Shown here: positions 27,449-36,013 of the stretch, in pieces
Layout: each line of letters opens with the position of its first letter
Position numbering within the stretch: the first letter of the stretch is position 1
Source: Actinopolymorpha alba DSM 45243
GTDB lineage: Bacteria; Actinomycetota; Actinomycetes; Propionibacteriales; Actinopolymorphaceae
Reading direction: 5' to 3'
DNA: 64,000 bases
Assembly: GCF_000373925.1 (NCBI RefSeq)
Contig: NZ_KB892742.1
Coordinates: 57,175 to 121,174 of the forward strand
Notes under the pieces: model-generated
Database searches by the model: none
What the model was told of the DNA's origin: nothing
The model's input: only the letters and a program-made list of their open reading frames with translations
Made by a program: the position numbers and the translations under genes

Positions 27449-27811
27449 TCAGACGGCGAACAGCAGGGCGGCGCTGATGAGGACGACGACGGCCGTGGCG
27501 AAGTGGATGCCGAAGGCGACCGCCTTGGGTCCGCCGTTGCGCAGCACGATCAGGGTGTCGCCCAGCGGGTTCAGCGCCACGACGAGCATGAACCAAGCTG
27601 CCGCCTGGGTTCCGACGAAGGCGATCAGGGCCAGGCCGAGGATGCCGTAGCTGAAGTCGCGCAGGCCCTTGATGGTCAGGTAGGCGCTGGGCTTGGCCGG
27701 GACGCCGTAGCCGGTGGCCGCGGCCTCTGGCCGCAGCAGGAACCCCGCCCCGATGAAGAGGACGAACAGATCGAGAACGATGGCCAGGCCGTACGCGGTG
27801 GTGGTGAGCAT
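27449..27811 (-). CDS. DUF4267 membrane protein
   Basis: 120 aa with four TMs (AIVLDLFVLFIGAGFLL, YGILGLALIAFVG, AAWFMLVVALNPLGDTLIVL, VVVLISAALLFAV). The sequence GYGVPAKPSAYLTIKGLRDFSYGIL is the DUF4267 signature. Function unknown. Divergent from a TetR gene with two matching palindromes between them, so it is the likely target of that repressor. Confidence 0.88.
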   Translation of the reverse strand: MLTTTAYGLAIVLDLFVLFIGAGFLLRPEAAATGYGVPAKPSAYLTIKGLRDFSYGILGLALIAFVGTQAAAWFMLVVALNPLGDTLIVLRNGGPKAVAFGIHFATAVVVLISAALLFAV

Positions 27812-27829
27812 GGGTCTTGGTCTCCAGTA

Positions 27830-27892
27830 TCTAGCGCCGCTAGAGATTGAGTCGACGCTAGCATACGGGCGACAGGAGATGTAGCGGCGCTA
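27830..27892. promoter_or_regulatory. two TetR-type operators between DUF4267 and tetR genes
   Basis: Site 1 at 27830-27844 is TCTAGCGCCGCTAGA, a palindrome around a central C. Site 2 at 27882-27892 is TAGCGGCGCTA, the same sequence with a central G. The shared consensus is TAGCGSCGCTA, with centres 50 bp apart. A half site, GACGCTAGC, lies between. Both genes' start regions flank the pair, as expected for an autoregulated divergent unit. Confidence 0.8.
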
Positions 27893-27903
27893 GGATCGCT
27901 GTC

Positions 27904-28485
27904 ATGTCGATACAGGCGCGCCGAGAGCGCGAGCGGGTCGGCCGGGAGCGGTTGATCATCCGGGCGGCCAGGGAACTCGCCGAGGCCGAGGGTTGGGAGG
28001 CGGTGACGACCCGGCGGCTGGCCGAACGCGTCGAGTACAGCCAGCCGGTGCTCTACAGCCACTTCAAGGGCAAGGACGCGATCATGGCGGCGGTTGCGGT
28101 GGAGGGGTTCGCCGATCTCGCCGCCGAGATGCGGGCCGCCCGTACGTCGGCGAGCGATCCGGAGCAGGCCCTCGCCGACGTCGCCGCCGCGTACGCCATG
28201 TTCGCCGAGCGGCGGCCGGCGCTCTACGACGCGATGTTCAACCAGGCGGTCAGCCTGCCGTTCGCCACACCCGAGGCGCCGGCCGCCCTGCACGCCGGCT
28301 TCGACGAGCTGCGCCAAGTGCTGCGACCCATCGCCGGAAACGACAACGAGGATGTCCTCGCCGAGGTGCTGTGGAGCGGGCTGCACGGGCTCGTGACGCT
28401 CATGCGCGGCGGGCGGCTCCCGCGCGAACAGCATGAGCAGCGGCTGGCGCTGCTCCTTCGACGCTTCGCGGGGCCAACGGGCTAG
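27904..28485 (+). CDS. TetR-family transcriptional regulator
   Basis: 193 aa. The HTH is at residues 20-65: RLIIRAARELAEAEGWEAVTTRRLAERVEYSQPVLYSHFKGKDAIM, a TetR_N pattern. The ligand domain ends ...VLWSGLHGLVTLMRGGRLP, as in the WHG-domain group. It starts 11 bases after operator site 2, so it very likely represses itself and the DUF4267 gene. Confidence 0.94.
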   Translation: MSIQARRERERVGRERLIIRAARELAEAEGWEAVTTRRLAERVEYSQPVLYSHFKGKDAIMAAVAVEGFADLAAEMRAARTSASDPEQALADVAAAYAMFAERRPALYDAMFNQAVSLPFATPEAPAALHAGFDELRQVLRPIAGNDNEDVLAEVLWSGLHGLVTLMRGGRLPREQHEQRLALLLRRFAGPTG

Positions 28486-28498
28486 GACCGGGCGGCGC

Positions 28499-29137
28499 TC
28501 AGCGTTCGGGCAGGGTCGGGTGAGGATCTGTGGGGGCGATGTCGATCATGGAGCTGGTGATCGCCCAGCGTTCGTGGTCTCGCCAGGCACCGTCGATGAA
28601 CAGAAGCTCCGGCGAGTAGCCCTCGTGGCGGAAGCCGACTCGCCGGATCAGCCTGAGGGACGCCTGGTTGTCAGGCTGGATCTGGGCTTCCAACCGGTGG
28701 AGGCGCAACCGCTCGAAGGCATGGCGTACCACCAGTTCGAGTCCTTCGGTCATGTAGCCCTGGCCCGCGGTGGGGGCGAAGGCAGCGTAGCCGACAGAGC
28801 CACATTGGAAGCGTCCGCGGATGATGTTGTTGATGTTGACCATGCCGGCGATGGCTCCTGTGCTCCGCACGCAGATCAGCAACGCCTCTTCGTTGGGCTG
28901 CTCATACCGCGTGAGATAGGCCTGGAACGCCTCTGGAGTGGAGGGCAAGGACATCCACGGGTGGTGCAGGTCGATGCTGGCGTCCACCAGCTCCAGAAAC
29001 TCGCTCTGATCACGGCTGGTGAGCGGGCGCAGGGTCACCCTGCTCGAACCATCCTGTCGGTCGGCCAGGAAAGCCTCGATGGTCGAGTCAGCCTGCCCCG
29101 CGACCTGGGCTTCGTCGTTCTCAGTCACGGATCGCAC
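28499..29137 (-). CDS. GNAT-family N-acetyltransferase, RimJ/RimL-like
   Basis: 212 aa, GTG start (a second GTG lies 3 codons in). VTLRPLTSRDQSEFLELVDAS, AIAGMVNINNIIRGRFQCGSVGYAAFAPTAGQGYMTEGLELVVRHAFERLRLHRLEAQIQPDNQASLRLIRRVGFRHEG follow the RimJ/RimL pattern (split here: GQGYMTEGL is the acetyl-CoA loop, and NQASLRLIRRVGF is motif B). It may acetylate a ribosomal protein N-terminus or a small amine; not resolved. Tail-to-tail with tetR. Confidence 0.9.
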   Translation of the reverse strand: MRSVTENDEAQVAGQADSTIEAFLADRQDGSSRVTLRPLTSRDQSEFLELVDASIDLHHPWMSLPSTPEAFQAYLTRYEQPNEEALLICVRSTGAIAGMVNINNIIRGRFQCGSVGYAAFAPTAGQGYMTEGLELVVRHAFERLRLHRLEAQIQPDNQASLRLIRRVGFRHEGYSPELLFIDGAWRDHERWAITSSMIDIAPTDPHPTLPER

Positions 29138-29189
29138 GGTAGCGGCGCCTGGGACGGGACCTTCGACCGCGGCCGTGATCGTGGCGCGT

Positions 29190-29630
29190 TCAGGTGGAAC
29201 GGGTGTCGTACTCCTCGCGATTGCCGAGCACCTCGTCCATGTGCGCCTCGGCCCACTCCTTGATGGCGCGCATCAGGTGGTGGAGTGAGAGGCCGAGGTC
29301 GGTCAGCTCGTAGGTGACGGTGACCGGCACGGTCGGCGTCACGGTGCGGGTGACCAGGCCGTCGCGTTCGAGAGAGCGCAGGGTCTGGGTGAGCATCTTC
29401 TGGCTGACCCCGGCCAGCCGGCGGGACAGCTCGGAGTAGCGCATCGACTGCGGCTCGCCGGTGCAGTCGCCTGCGGGGTGGGGTCCGTCGCTACCGAGTG
29501 CGGCCAGGATCAGCGCGACCCACTTGTCGGAGATCCGGTCGAGCAGCTGGCGGCTGGGGCAACCCGCCAGGAACGCGTCGTAGTCCGCCTTCACCTGTGA
29601 CCTCTTCTGGGCCGCCGTCATTGTTGGCAT
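29190..29630 (-). CDS. HxlR-family transcriptional regulator
   Basis: 146 aa from MPTMTAAQKRSQ with GGAGGAG upstream. The family signature Cys (LAGCPSRQLLDRISDKWVALIL) is present, a possible redox or electrophile sensor. The winged helix follows: MRYSELSRRLAGVSQKMLTQTLRSLERDGLVTRTV, then VTYELTDLGLSLHHLMRAIKEWAEAHM. Divergent from a quinone-oxidoreductase-like gene. A perfect palindrome lies between, so control of that gene is likely. Confidence 0.93.
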   Translation of the reverse strand: MPTMTAAQKRSQVKADYDAFLAGCPSRQLLDRISDKWVALILAALGSDGPHPAGDCTGEPQSMRYSELSRRLAGVSQKMLTQTLRSLERDGLVTRTVTPTVPVTVTYELTDLGLSLHHLMRAIKEWAEAHMDEVLGNREEYDTRST

Positions 29631-29662
29631 CGACCGCTCCTCCCTACCGGCGGGTGACCTAC

Positions 29663-29676
29663 GCACTTCGAAGTGC
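29663..29676. promoter_or_regulatory. candidate HxlR operator
   Basis: Perfect 14-bp palindrome GCACTTCGAAGTGC, 33 bases upstream of the HxlR start and 77 bases before the oxidoreductase start. HxlR-type sites elsewhere are short symmetric sequences of ACTT...AAGT form, which fits. Confidence 0.6.
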
Positions 29677-29752
29677 CTACTTCCCGTTGGAGAGTAACCC
29701 AACCATCGTGATGTAGCACAACCATCGAACACAGGCCATGAGGAGCGAAACC

Positions 29753-30670
29753 ATGAGCACCTCCACCTTCCGCACCGCCGTCGTCCGTGCACCGGGCGAA
29801 CCCGACTCGATCGAGATCATCGACGTTCCCGTCGTGGAGCCCGGGCCCGGCGAGGTCCGGGTCGAGATCGCCGCCGCGCCGGTCAATCCTGTCGATCTCG
29901 GGGTCGCGGGCGGCTTCTTCCACGCCCTGGGCCTGATCAACCAGCCCGAACACACCGGCTTGGGCTGGGACTTCGCCGGCACCGTCGTCGCCACTGGCCC
30001 CGGCGTGGACTTGCCCGTCGGCACCCGGGTCGCCGGCCTGGTGGTCGGCTTCGACCGCGACTTCGGCACCTACGCCGAGCAACTCGTCGCGTCGGCCTCC
30101 GACCTCGCTGTCGTGCCCGACGGGCTGGACCTGATAGCGGCGTCGACGGTACCGCTCAACGGGCTGGCCGCTGCCCAGATCGTCGACCTGCTCGGCGACC
30201 CGCGGGCCGACGGCAACCGGCTGCTGGTGACCGGAGCGGCCGGCGCGGTTGGTGGGTACGTCGTCTCGCTCGGGCAGGAGCGCGGCTGGGAGGTGACCGG
30301 CCTGGCCCGAGCCGCGGACGAGGAGTTCGTCCGCGGCCTCGGTGCCGACTTCACCACGCACGCAGAGCCGGGATGGGACGCGGTCGCCGACGGCGCGGCG
30401 TTGCAGGAACGGGGTCTCGCCCTGGTCCGCGACGGTGGGGCCTTCGTCGGCGTCCGGCCGAACGCCGCGCCGGCCGCGGAGCGGAGGATCACCGTAGCCA
30501 CCGTGGTAGCGCACCCCGACGGCCCTCGACTCGGCGACCTGCTCGACCGCACCGCGTCCGGCGAGCTGCCAGCCCGGGTGCACGCGGTCGTGTCGCTGGA
30601 CCAGGTTGCCGACGCCCACCGAACCGTGGCCAAGGGTGGAGTACGCGGTCGCTACGTGCTCACGCCCTGA
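29753..30670 (+). CDS. NADP-dependent oxidoreductase, quinone oxidoreductase (MDR) type
   Basis: 305 aa, MSTSTFRTAVVRAPG, with AGGAGC upstream. Medium-chain dehydrogenase/reductase fold: N-terminal GroES-like part (PGPGEVRVEIAAAPVNPVDLGVAGG, GWDFAGTVVATGPGVDLPVG) and the Rossmann motif LLVTGAAGAVGGYVVSLGQE. Zinc ligands are absent, as in quinone reductases. Such enzymes reduce quinones or enones with NADPH and are often controlled by HxlR-type electrophile sensors, matching the divergent neighbour. Confidence 0.91.
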   Translation: MSTSTFRTAVVRAPGEPDSIEIIDVPVVEPGPGEVRVEIAAAPVNPVDLGVAGGFFHALGLINQPEHTGLGWDFAGTVVATGPGVDLPVGTRVAGLVVGFDRDFGTYAEQLVASASDLAVVPDGLDLIAASTVPLNGLAAAQIVDLLGDPRADGNRLLVTGAAGAVGGYVVSLGQERGWEVTGLARAADEEFVRGLGADFTTHAEPGWDAVADGAALQERGLALVRDGGAFVGVRPNAAPAAERRITVATVVAHPDGPRLGDLLDRTASGELPARVHAVVSLDQVADAHRTVAKGGVRGRYVLTP

Positions 30671-30843
30671 CCAACTCGGTTCCCCAGGTGCTCGCGCGCC
30701 CTCACCGGCCCAAGGGCCTGGCCCAGGTCAAGCGCCTCCCCGGGGTAAGAACTCGCCAACACAACAATCGCGAACCAGTCGGTGCTGCCTGAATGGACCT
30801 CGGCAGTTCGTCCCACATGAGACGGCGATTGGGGCCAGACCGC

Positions 30844-30880
30844 ACGCGGGACCGGTGGCTGGTAGCTACCGGTCCCGCGT
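30844..30880. terminator. hairpin downstream of tRNA-Ser(GGA)
   Basis: Perfect 13-bp stem ACGCGGGACCGGT (30844-30856) with ACCGGTCCCGCGT (30868-30880) and an 11-base loop. It lies 20 bases past the 3' end of the minus-strand tRNA gene. No strong U-tract in that direction. Confidence 0.65.
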
Positions 30881-30899
30881 TTCGCCTGGTCAGGCGCTG

Positions 30900-30985
30900 C
30901 GGAGGATAGGGGATTCGAACCCCTGAGAGGTTTCCCTCAACACGCTTTCCAAGCGTGCGCCCTAGGCCAACTAGGCGAATCCTCC
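30900..30985 (-). tRNA. tRNA-Ser(GGA)
   Basis: 86 bases. Acceptor GGAGGAT/ATCCTCC with discriminator G. The anticodon stem CACGC/GCGTG closes loop TTGGAAA, anticodon GGA. Long variable arm (TTGAGGGAAACCTCT) and T-arm AGGGG-TTCGAAT-CCCCT. Reads UCC/UCU. Confidence 0.96.
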
Positions 30986-31116
30986 GCGCGAGAGAGTACC
31001 CGTTCGCCGCCGCGTACGACGAACCGCCCCTGGTACGTGGCCGAGGTAGAAGCGCGGACACGGACTCACCGGCTGCCGGGCCCACACCACGCGGCGGCCT
31101 CGCGTAGACTGCTCCG

Positions 31117-31206
31117 CGGCTCCCCGCGCGGCGGCATCTTGCCCAACCCCCCCAGGGCCGGAAGGCAGCAAGGGTAAGCAAGCTCTACCGGGTGCGCGGG
31201 GAGTCC
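31117..31206 (+). ncRNA. ffs: signal recognition particle RNA (4.5S type)
   Basis: The conserved apical domain GGGCCGGAAGGCAGCAAGGGTA contains the GGAA tetraloop and asymmetric loop that bind Ffh (written in part: CCGGAAGG and AGCAAGGG). The ends pair over GGCTCCCCGCGC with GCGCGGGGAGTCC. About 90 bases, the small bacterial form. It lies just upstream of dnaX, a placement common in actinobacteria. Ends are set by the outer pairing. Confidence 0.93.
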
Positions 31207-31301
31207 TTTCGTCTCCTCGCCATTGTCGCTTTCGCGCGATCTGGGCAGGACCCGCCCGCGGGCTGCCCGTTCGTCGGTGGGGCGGGCTAGGGTTCCCTAT
31301 C

Positions 31302-33806
31302 GTGGAAGCGCCGCTCGCTCTTTACCGTCGATACCGGCCGGAGACCTACGCCGAGGTGATCGGTCAGTCTCATGTCACCGAGCCGTTGCAGCAGGCGCTG
31401 CGTAACAACCGCGTGCACCACGCGTACCTCTTCTCCGGTCCGCGCGGTTGCGGCAAAACGACGAGCGCCCGGATCCTCGCCCGCTGTCTCAATTGCGAGA
31501 AGGGCCCGACGCCAGAGCCGTGCGGCACCTGCCAGAGCTGCCTTGACCTGGCCCGCGGTGGACCCGGCAGCATCGACGTGATCGAGATCGATGCGGCCAG
31601 CCACGGTGGCGTCGACGACGCGCGCGACCTGCGCGAGCGGGCGTTCTTCGCTCCGGTCTACGCGCGCTACAAGATCTACATCGTCGACGAGGCGCACATG
31701 GTGACCACGCAGGGATTCAACGCCCTGCTCAAGCTCGTCGAGGAGCCACCCGAGCACCTGAAGTTCATCTTCGCGACAACCGAGCCTGACAAGGTCATCG
31801 GCACGATTCGTTCGCGCACCCACCACTACCCGTTCCGGCTGGTGCCGCCGAAGATCCTGCAGGACTACCTCGCGCAGCTCTGCGAGCGGGAAGGCGTCCC
31901 GGTCGATCCGGCGGCGCTGCCGCTCGTCGTCCGTGCGGGTGGCGGGTCGGTCCGTGACACCCTCTCGGTCCTCGACCAGCTGATGGGTGGTTCCGGTGAC
32001 GACGGGGTGACCTATGCACGTGCGGTGGACCTGCTCGGGTACACCCACGACGCCCTGCTCGACGAGGTCATCGACGCGTTCGCGGCCGGCGACGGTGGAA
32101 GTGTGTTCGCGGTCGTCGACAAGGTGATCGAGTCGGGGCAGGATCCGCGTCGCTTCGCCGAAGACCTGCTACGCCGGCTCCGGGACCTCGTGATCATGTC
32201 GGCCGTGCCAGACGCCGCGTCGCGCGGATTGCTCGAAGGTCCACCCGATCAGGCGGAGCGGCTTTCGGGGCAGGCCGCGCGGTTCGGGACGGCCGAGCTC
32301 ACCCGCGCCGCTGACATCGTGAACGCCGGACTCACCGAGATGCGGGGCGCGACCGCGCCGCGGCTGCACCTGGAACTCATCTGTGCCCGGGTCATGCTTC
32401 CCGGCGTCGACGAGTCCGAGCACGGCCTGCACGCCCGGCTGGACCGGCTCGAGCGCCGGCTCTCCATCGCCGGCAGCGGCGGCGTGGCAGCCGCCGGAGA
32501 GCCTGCACCCGCCAGCACCCCGGTCGCACCGCGGTCACCAGGCCAGGCTTCGGCCCCGCCGCCCCCGATGCCGGAGCGGCCGACACCTCCAGCGGCGCCC
32601 AGTGCGCCAGCTCCTTTACCTACGCCATCGCCGGCCCCTTCACCTGCGCCATCGTCGGCCCCGTCGCCGGGCTCGGGGGAGGACGCCGACGCGCCGGCTG
32701 GCACACCGTCGGCCGTCGAGCGTTCGCGGAGTTCATGGGACACCTCTGCGCCCGGCCACACACCCGCGCCGCGCGACACCACCCCGGCCGCGGCGCCGCC
32801 ACCCCGGCCGCATCCCGCCGCCGAGCCCTCCGGCCCCTCGCCCGCACAGGCAACGCCGGCGTCCTCGACCGAGCCGGGCGGCATGGGTCTTGCGGACGTA
32901 CGCCGGCTGTGGCCGGACGTGCTCGACGCGGTCAAACGGCGGCGCCGGTTCACCTGGGTGATGCTCAGTCAGAACGCCCAGGTCAGCGACCTCCACGCCG
33001 GGATCCTCACCGTGGCGCTCGTCAACGCCGGGGCCCGCGACTCCTTCGCCCGCAGCGGAAGCGACGAGATCCTGCGCGAAGCCCTTCGCGACGTGCTGGG
33101 AGTCGACTGGCGGGTCGAGCCCATCATCGATCCGTCCGCCGGTGGCGGAGGTCAGAGCGGCGGAGGCGCCGGAGGTGGGGGCGGCGGTTCGTCCCACGGC
33201 GGTGGTTCGTCCCACAGCGGTGGTGCCGGTGGCCGGGGCGGTGCGAGCGGCCCGGCCGGGGCCAGCCCGGCCAGCGGTGGAGGCAGCGGCGGCAGCGCTA
33301 TCACTGGTCGACCAGATCAGCGCCCGCCTGGTCCGGATCCGGGGCCAGCCCCAGCCGGGTCGGCGGCTCCGGCGAGCAGCGGCTGGGATGACGTCCGCAC
33401 GGTACGCCCGCCCAACTCATCCCCGCCTGATGCGGGTGCTCCGCCATCATCGACGTCAAACGCGACCAACTCGGCCGCACCCGCACCGGCATCACCTGGG
33501 GCCGCGTCCACGACGACCTCCGCGCCGCGGGTCAGCCGACCCAGCGCGCCTTCCCCGCAGGACACCGCAACGGTGCGGTCCGCACCGCCGCCGGCCCAGA
33601 GCGCCGCGCCGGCATCGAACGCACGTGCCCGCGCGGCCGCCGCGGCCGCGGCGTACCAACCCAGTACGCCGGCCCACGACCCCGACGAAGACGTCGACCC
33701 CGACACCGACGACGCCCTCGCCGAGTCGCCGACCTCGCACACCGACCTGATCATGCGGGAGTTCGGTGCCGAGATCATCGAGGAACTCCCGGCCGACGCG
33801 CCCTAG
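31302..33806 (+). CDS. dnaX: DNA polymerase III subunits gamma/tau
   Basis: 834 aa, GTG start. Clamp-loader ATPase: ALYRRYRPETYAEVIGQ, Walker A GPRGCGKTTSA, the zinc module CLNC...PCGTCQSC, Walker B YIVDEAHMV, sensor 1 FATTEPDK and the Arg finger GTIRSRTHHYPFR. Residues about 400-600 and 640-830 are Pro/Ala/Gly/Ser-rich linkers around a conserved tau-like domain (LADVRRLWPDVLDAVKRRRRFTWVMLSQNAQV). No slippery A-run is seen, so separate gamma by frameshift is not expected. It loads the sliding clamp and couples polymerases to DnaB. Confidence 0.96.
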   Translation: MEAPLALYRRYRPETYAEVIGQSHVTEPLQQALRNNRVHHAYLFSGPRGCGKTTSARILARCLNCEKGPTPEPCGTCQSCLDLARGGPGSIDVIEIDAASHGGVDDARDLRERAFFAPVYARYKIYIVDEAHMVTTQGFNALLKLVEEPPEHLKFIFATTEPDKVIGTIRSRTHHYPFRLVPPKILQDYLAQLCEREGVPVDPAALPLVVRAGGGSVRDTLSVLDQLMGGSGDDGVTYARAVDLLGYTHDALLDEVIDAFAAGDGGSVFAVVDKVIESGQDPRRFAEDLLRRLRDLVIMSAVPDAASRGLLEGPPDQAERLSGQAARFGTAELTRAADIVNAGLTEMRGATAPRLHLELICARVMLPGVDESEHGLHARLDRLERRLSIAGSGGVAAAGEPAPASTPVAPRSPGQASAPPPPMPERPTPPAAPSAPAPLPTPSPAPSPAPSSAPSPGSGEDADAPAGTPSAVERSRSSWDTSAPGHTPAPRDTTPAAAPPPRPHPAAEPSGPSPAQATPASSTEPGGMGLADVRRLWPDVLDAVKRRRRFTWVMLSQNAQVSDLHAGILTVALVNAGARDSFARSGSDEILREALRDVLGVDWRVEPIIDPSAGGGGQSGGGAGGGGGGSSHGGGSSHSGGAGGRGGASGPAGASPASGGGSGGSAITGRPDQRPPGPDPGPAPAGSAAPASSGWDDVRTVRPPNSSPPDAGAPPSSTSNATNSAAPAPASPGAASTTTSAPRVSRPSAPSPQDTATVRSAPPPAQSAAPASNARARAAAAAAAYQPSTPAHDPDEDVDPDTDDALAESPTSHTDLIMREFGAEIIEELPADAP

Positions 33807-33859
33807 AAGCAGGTCCAGGAAACCTGCGCCAGGAGCGCGCCGGCGGGTGACTCAATCAC

Positions 33860-35869
33860 TCAGGTGATCACCAGGAGGGCGTGCCCGTCGAGCACTGTTA
33901 CCCGGGTGTGGACGTACCCGTCCCGGTAGGCATGGTCGAGGGGCGTGCCGTCCGGCTGCAGGGTCACGGACGTCGGCGCGGCGTCACGGCGAACCGCGAC
34001 CGGCACGTCCACCAGGGGGAACGGGTCGGTGACAAGGTCGAGCGTTCCCTGCCGCGACGGCAGGTAGCTCAGCAGGTGAACCACGGTCGTGCCATCTCGA
34101 CCTTCCTGCACGGAGGTCTCCAGGTGAGTAGGCCCGCCGGCCCGCAGGAGCGGGTCGGGAAGCAGCCGGGCCAGGACCGCGCCGAAGATCTCGCGGTAGG
34201 GGACGTTGGCGTGCCGCCCGAACGCCTCGAACCACGGCAACGCGATCGTGACGACCGAGCCGTTCTGGGTGATCGCCGCATAGTCGGAGACCCGGTCTGG
34301 CGGGGTGTAGCTGTGACCGCTGAAGTGCTCCCAGGTGCGTTCGAAGTAGGGCTCCACGACGTGGGCGAGGACGTCGGCACCGGCTGGCTTGATGCGGAGG
34401 CCGCGCTCGTAGACCACGGTGTCGAAGTCGGGTGTGCACCCGCGTAGCTTGTCGCCCAGCCGCACGCACGTGTGGGTGTACGGCGAGTCACCCTCCACCG
34501 TGATGGCCTGCTCCGGCAGCAGCGGCTCCCCGTCGGCGCCGACGGCGGAGGACCCCACCAGCACCAGACCTCCGCCACCGTCGACGTAGGTAGCCAGTCG
34601 TCCCCGCAGCTCCTCGTCGACGACGGTGGACTCCGGCACGATCACGACCCGGTAGGCCGTCAGGTCCATCTGAGGGCTCACCACGTCGAACTGCTGCCGG
34701 CATTGCTGCAGCGTCCGGATAGCTCCGACCGCGCTGTCGTCGATCTCGCGGTGCGGAGTGTGGCCAGGTCGGCGGTCGGGGTTGACGAGGAGCGCGACCT
34801 CGCTGACGACGCGGGTGCCGTCCGTGAAGGGCTCGCAGGCGGCGAGGTGGCGGTAGACGTCACCGATCAGTTGGTAGGTGGTCTGGTTGGTCGCACCGCG
34901 CGGATGCAGGAGGTCACCCGTGCTGACACCCATGCCGAGGCTCAGCAACTGGCAGCATTCGTACTTCAGGGCGGCCGCCGGCTTGAGGGCGGCGTTGTCG
35001 CCCCAGGACTTGTGGAACCTGCCGGTCATGCCGAAGACGGGTTGTCCGTGGGCGCGGACGAAGCGCGCGATGTACGGCGTGTAGGAGTAGCCCCAGCCAC
35101 CGGTGGGCAGCGCCTCGACCTCCTGGTGGGTGACCAGATGGCCTTCGTCGCCGACGAGGATCCGCGGCCGGGAGTTGAAGAAGATGCTCGCCGGCTGGCT
35201 CCGACCCTGCGCGGCGCGGATCATGTCGCGGTAACGGGTCATGTACTCCCGGGCGACGAGCCGGGCATAGCGAGCCCGGTCCAGCTCGTCCTGGGGATCG
35301 AAGCCGCGGGTCCGCATCCCTCGCAGGGCCCACTGACTGGCGCTGGGCTGGTCCCAGCACATGTCGAGGAAGATCCCGTCGACCGGCGCGTAGCGGCGAA
35401 GCACCTGGTCGAGTTGGTCAGCCAGGTAGTCCTGATAGGGGCTGGACATGTCGAGGATCTGCCAACCCGGCTCGAGGGCCGAGTCTGACCTCTTGACCTG
35501 GCGGAGGTCGGGATGGAGCGCGATCCACTCCGGATGGGTGTCCGCGGCGTACTCGTCGCACTGGACGCTCAGGTAGATCGGCGCCTTGATGCCGACAGCG
35601 CGCAACGCGTTGATCTGCTCACCCAACAGGTCGAGGTCGGGGGAGAGACCAGGGTGGCGCGCCGGGTGATCCGTGTCGAAATAGAGGTGGCCGTGGTGGC
35701 ACTTCCCGAACACGGTCACGCTGTCGACGCCCGCCTCCTGGAACGTCTTGGCGAAGGTGACCGGATCGAAGTCGCGCCCGACGTCCGGGACGTGTGGTCC
35801 GGTGTGGAAGTCGAGGTGGACGTGCCGCTTGGGGATGTACGGGGTCTCCGTGGCGGCCGGCAGGGTCAT
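33860..35869 (-). CDS. GHL6-type glycoside hydrolase-like protein with glutamine-amidotransferase-like domain
   Basis: 669 aa from MTLPAATETPYIPKRHVHLDFH with GGAGGA upstream. The N-terminal TIM barrel (residues 15-370) matches the hypothetical glycosyl hydrolase 6 pattern: HVHLDFHTGPHVPDVG, VTVFGKCHHGHLYFDT, DGIFLDMCWDQP and LVTHQEVEALPTGGW. The next part (YRVVIVPESTVVDEELRGRLATYVDGGGGLVLVG) resembles the beta-galactosidase trimerisation (class I glutamine amidotransferase-like) domain. A C-terminal beta domain follows. No signal peptide, so intracellular. Candidate acids are Asp in LDMCWD and Glu in HQEVE. Divergent from an MFS gene with a shared palindrome; substrate unknown. Confidence 0.85.
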   Translation of the reverse strand: MTLPAATETPYIPKRHVHLDFHTGPHVPDVGRDFDPVTFAKTFQEAGVDSVTVFGKCHHGHLYFDTDHPARHPGLSPDLDLLGEQINALRAVGIKAPIYLSVQCDEYAADTHPEWIALHPDLRQVKRSDSALEPGWQILDMSSPYQDYLADQLDQVLRRYAPVDGIFLDMCWDQPSASQWALRGMRTRGFDPQDELDRARYARLVAREYMTRYRDMIRAAQGRSQPASIFFNSRPRILVGDEGHLVTHQEVEALPTGGWGYSYTPYIARFVRAHGQPVFGMTGRFHKSWGDNAALKPAAALKYECCQLLSLGMGVSTGDLLHPRGATNQTTYQLIGDVYRHLAACEPFTDGTRVVSEVALLVNPDRRPGHTPHREIDDSAVGAIRTLQQCRQQFDVVSPQMDLTAYRVVIVPESTVVDEELRGRLATYVDGGGGLVLVGSSAVGADGEPLLPEQAITVEGDSPYTHTCVRLGDKLRGCTPDFDTVVYERGLRIKPAGADVLAHVVEPYFERTWEHFSGHSYTPPDRVSDYAAITQNGSVVTIALPWFEAFGRHANVPYREIFGAVLARLLPDPLLRAGGPTHLETSVQEGRDGTTVVHLLSYLPSRQGTLDLVTDPFPLVDVPVAVRRDAAPTSVTLQPDGTPLDHAYRDGYVHTRVTVLDGHALLVIT

Positions 35870-35999
35870 GCGGTCCTCCAGAGCCGGTGGGCGGGCGGAT
35901 CGTATGGCGGTCACCGTCGTTGGCGGCCATGAACATGATCGATGGAACGGGCGGGCATCTGACCCTCCTGGCCGGTCATGGACGCCCCACTCAGGTGGT

Positions 36000-36013
36000 C
36001 CATACCGGTATGG
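36000..36013. promoter_or_regulatory. palindromic operator overlapping the MFS start codon
   Basis: Perfect palindrome CCATACCGGTATGG. The ATG of the MFS gene at 36010-36012 is inside it. A weaker copy (GCCGGTATGCC) lies at 36051-36061 inside the coding region. It sits between the divergent GHL6 and MFS genes. A bound repressor would block both. It also suggests the MFS transcript is leaderless or starts very close to the ATG. Confidence 0.55.

Noticed and set aside
31302-33806. Programmed frameshift in dnaX producing a short gamma form
   Set aside because: No A-run slippery site or following stem was found in the expected region.
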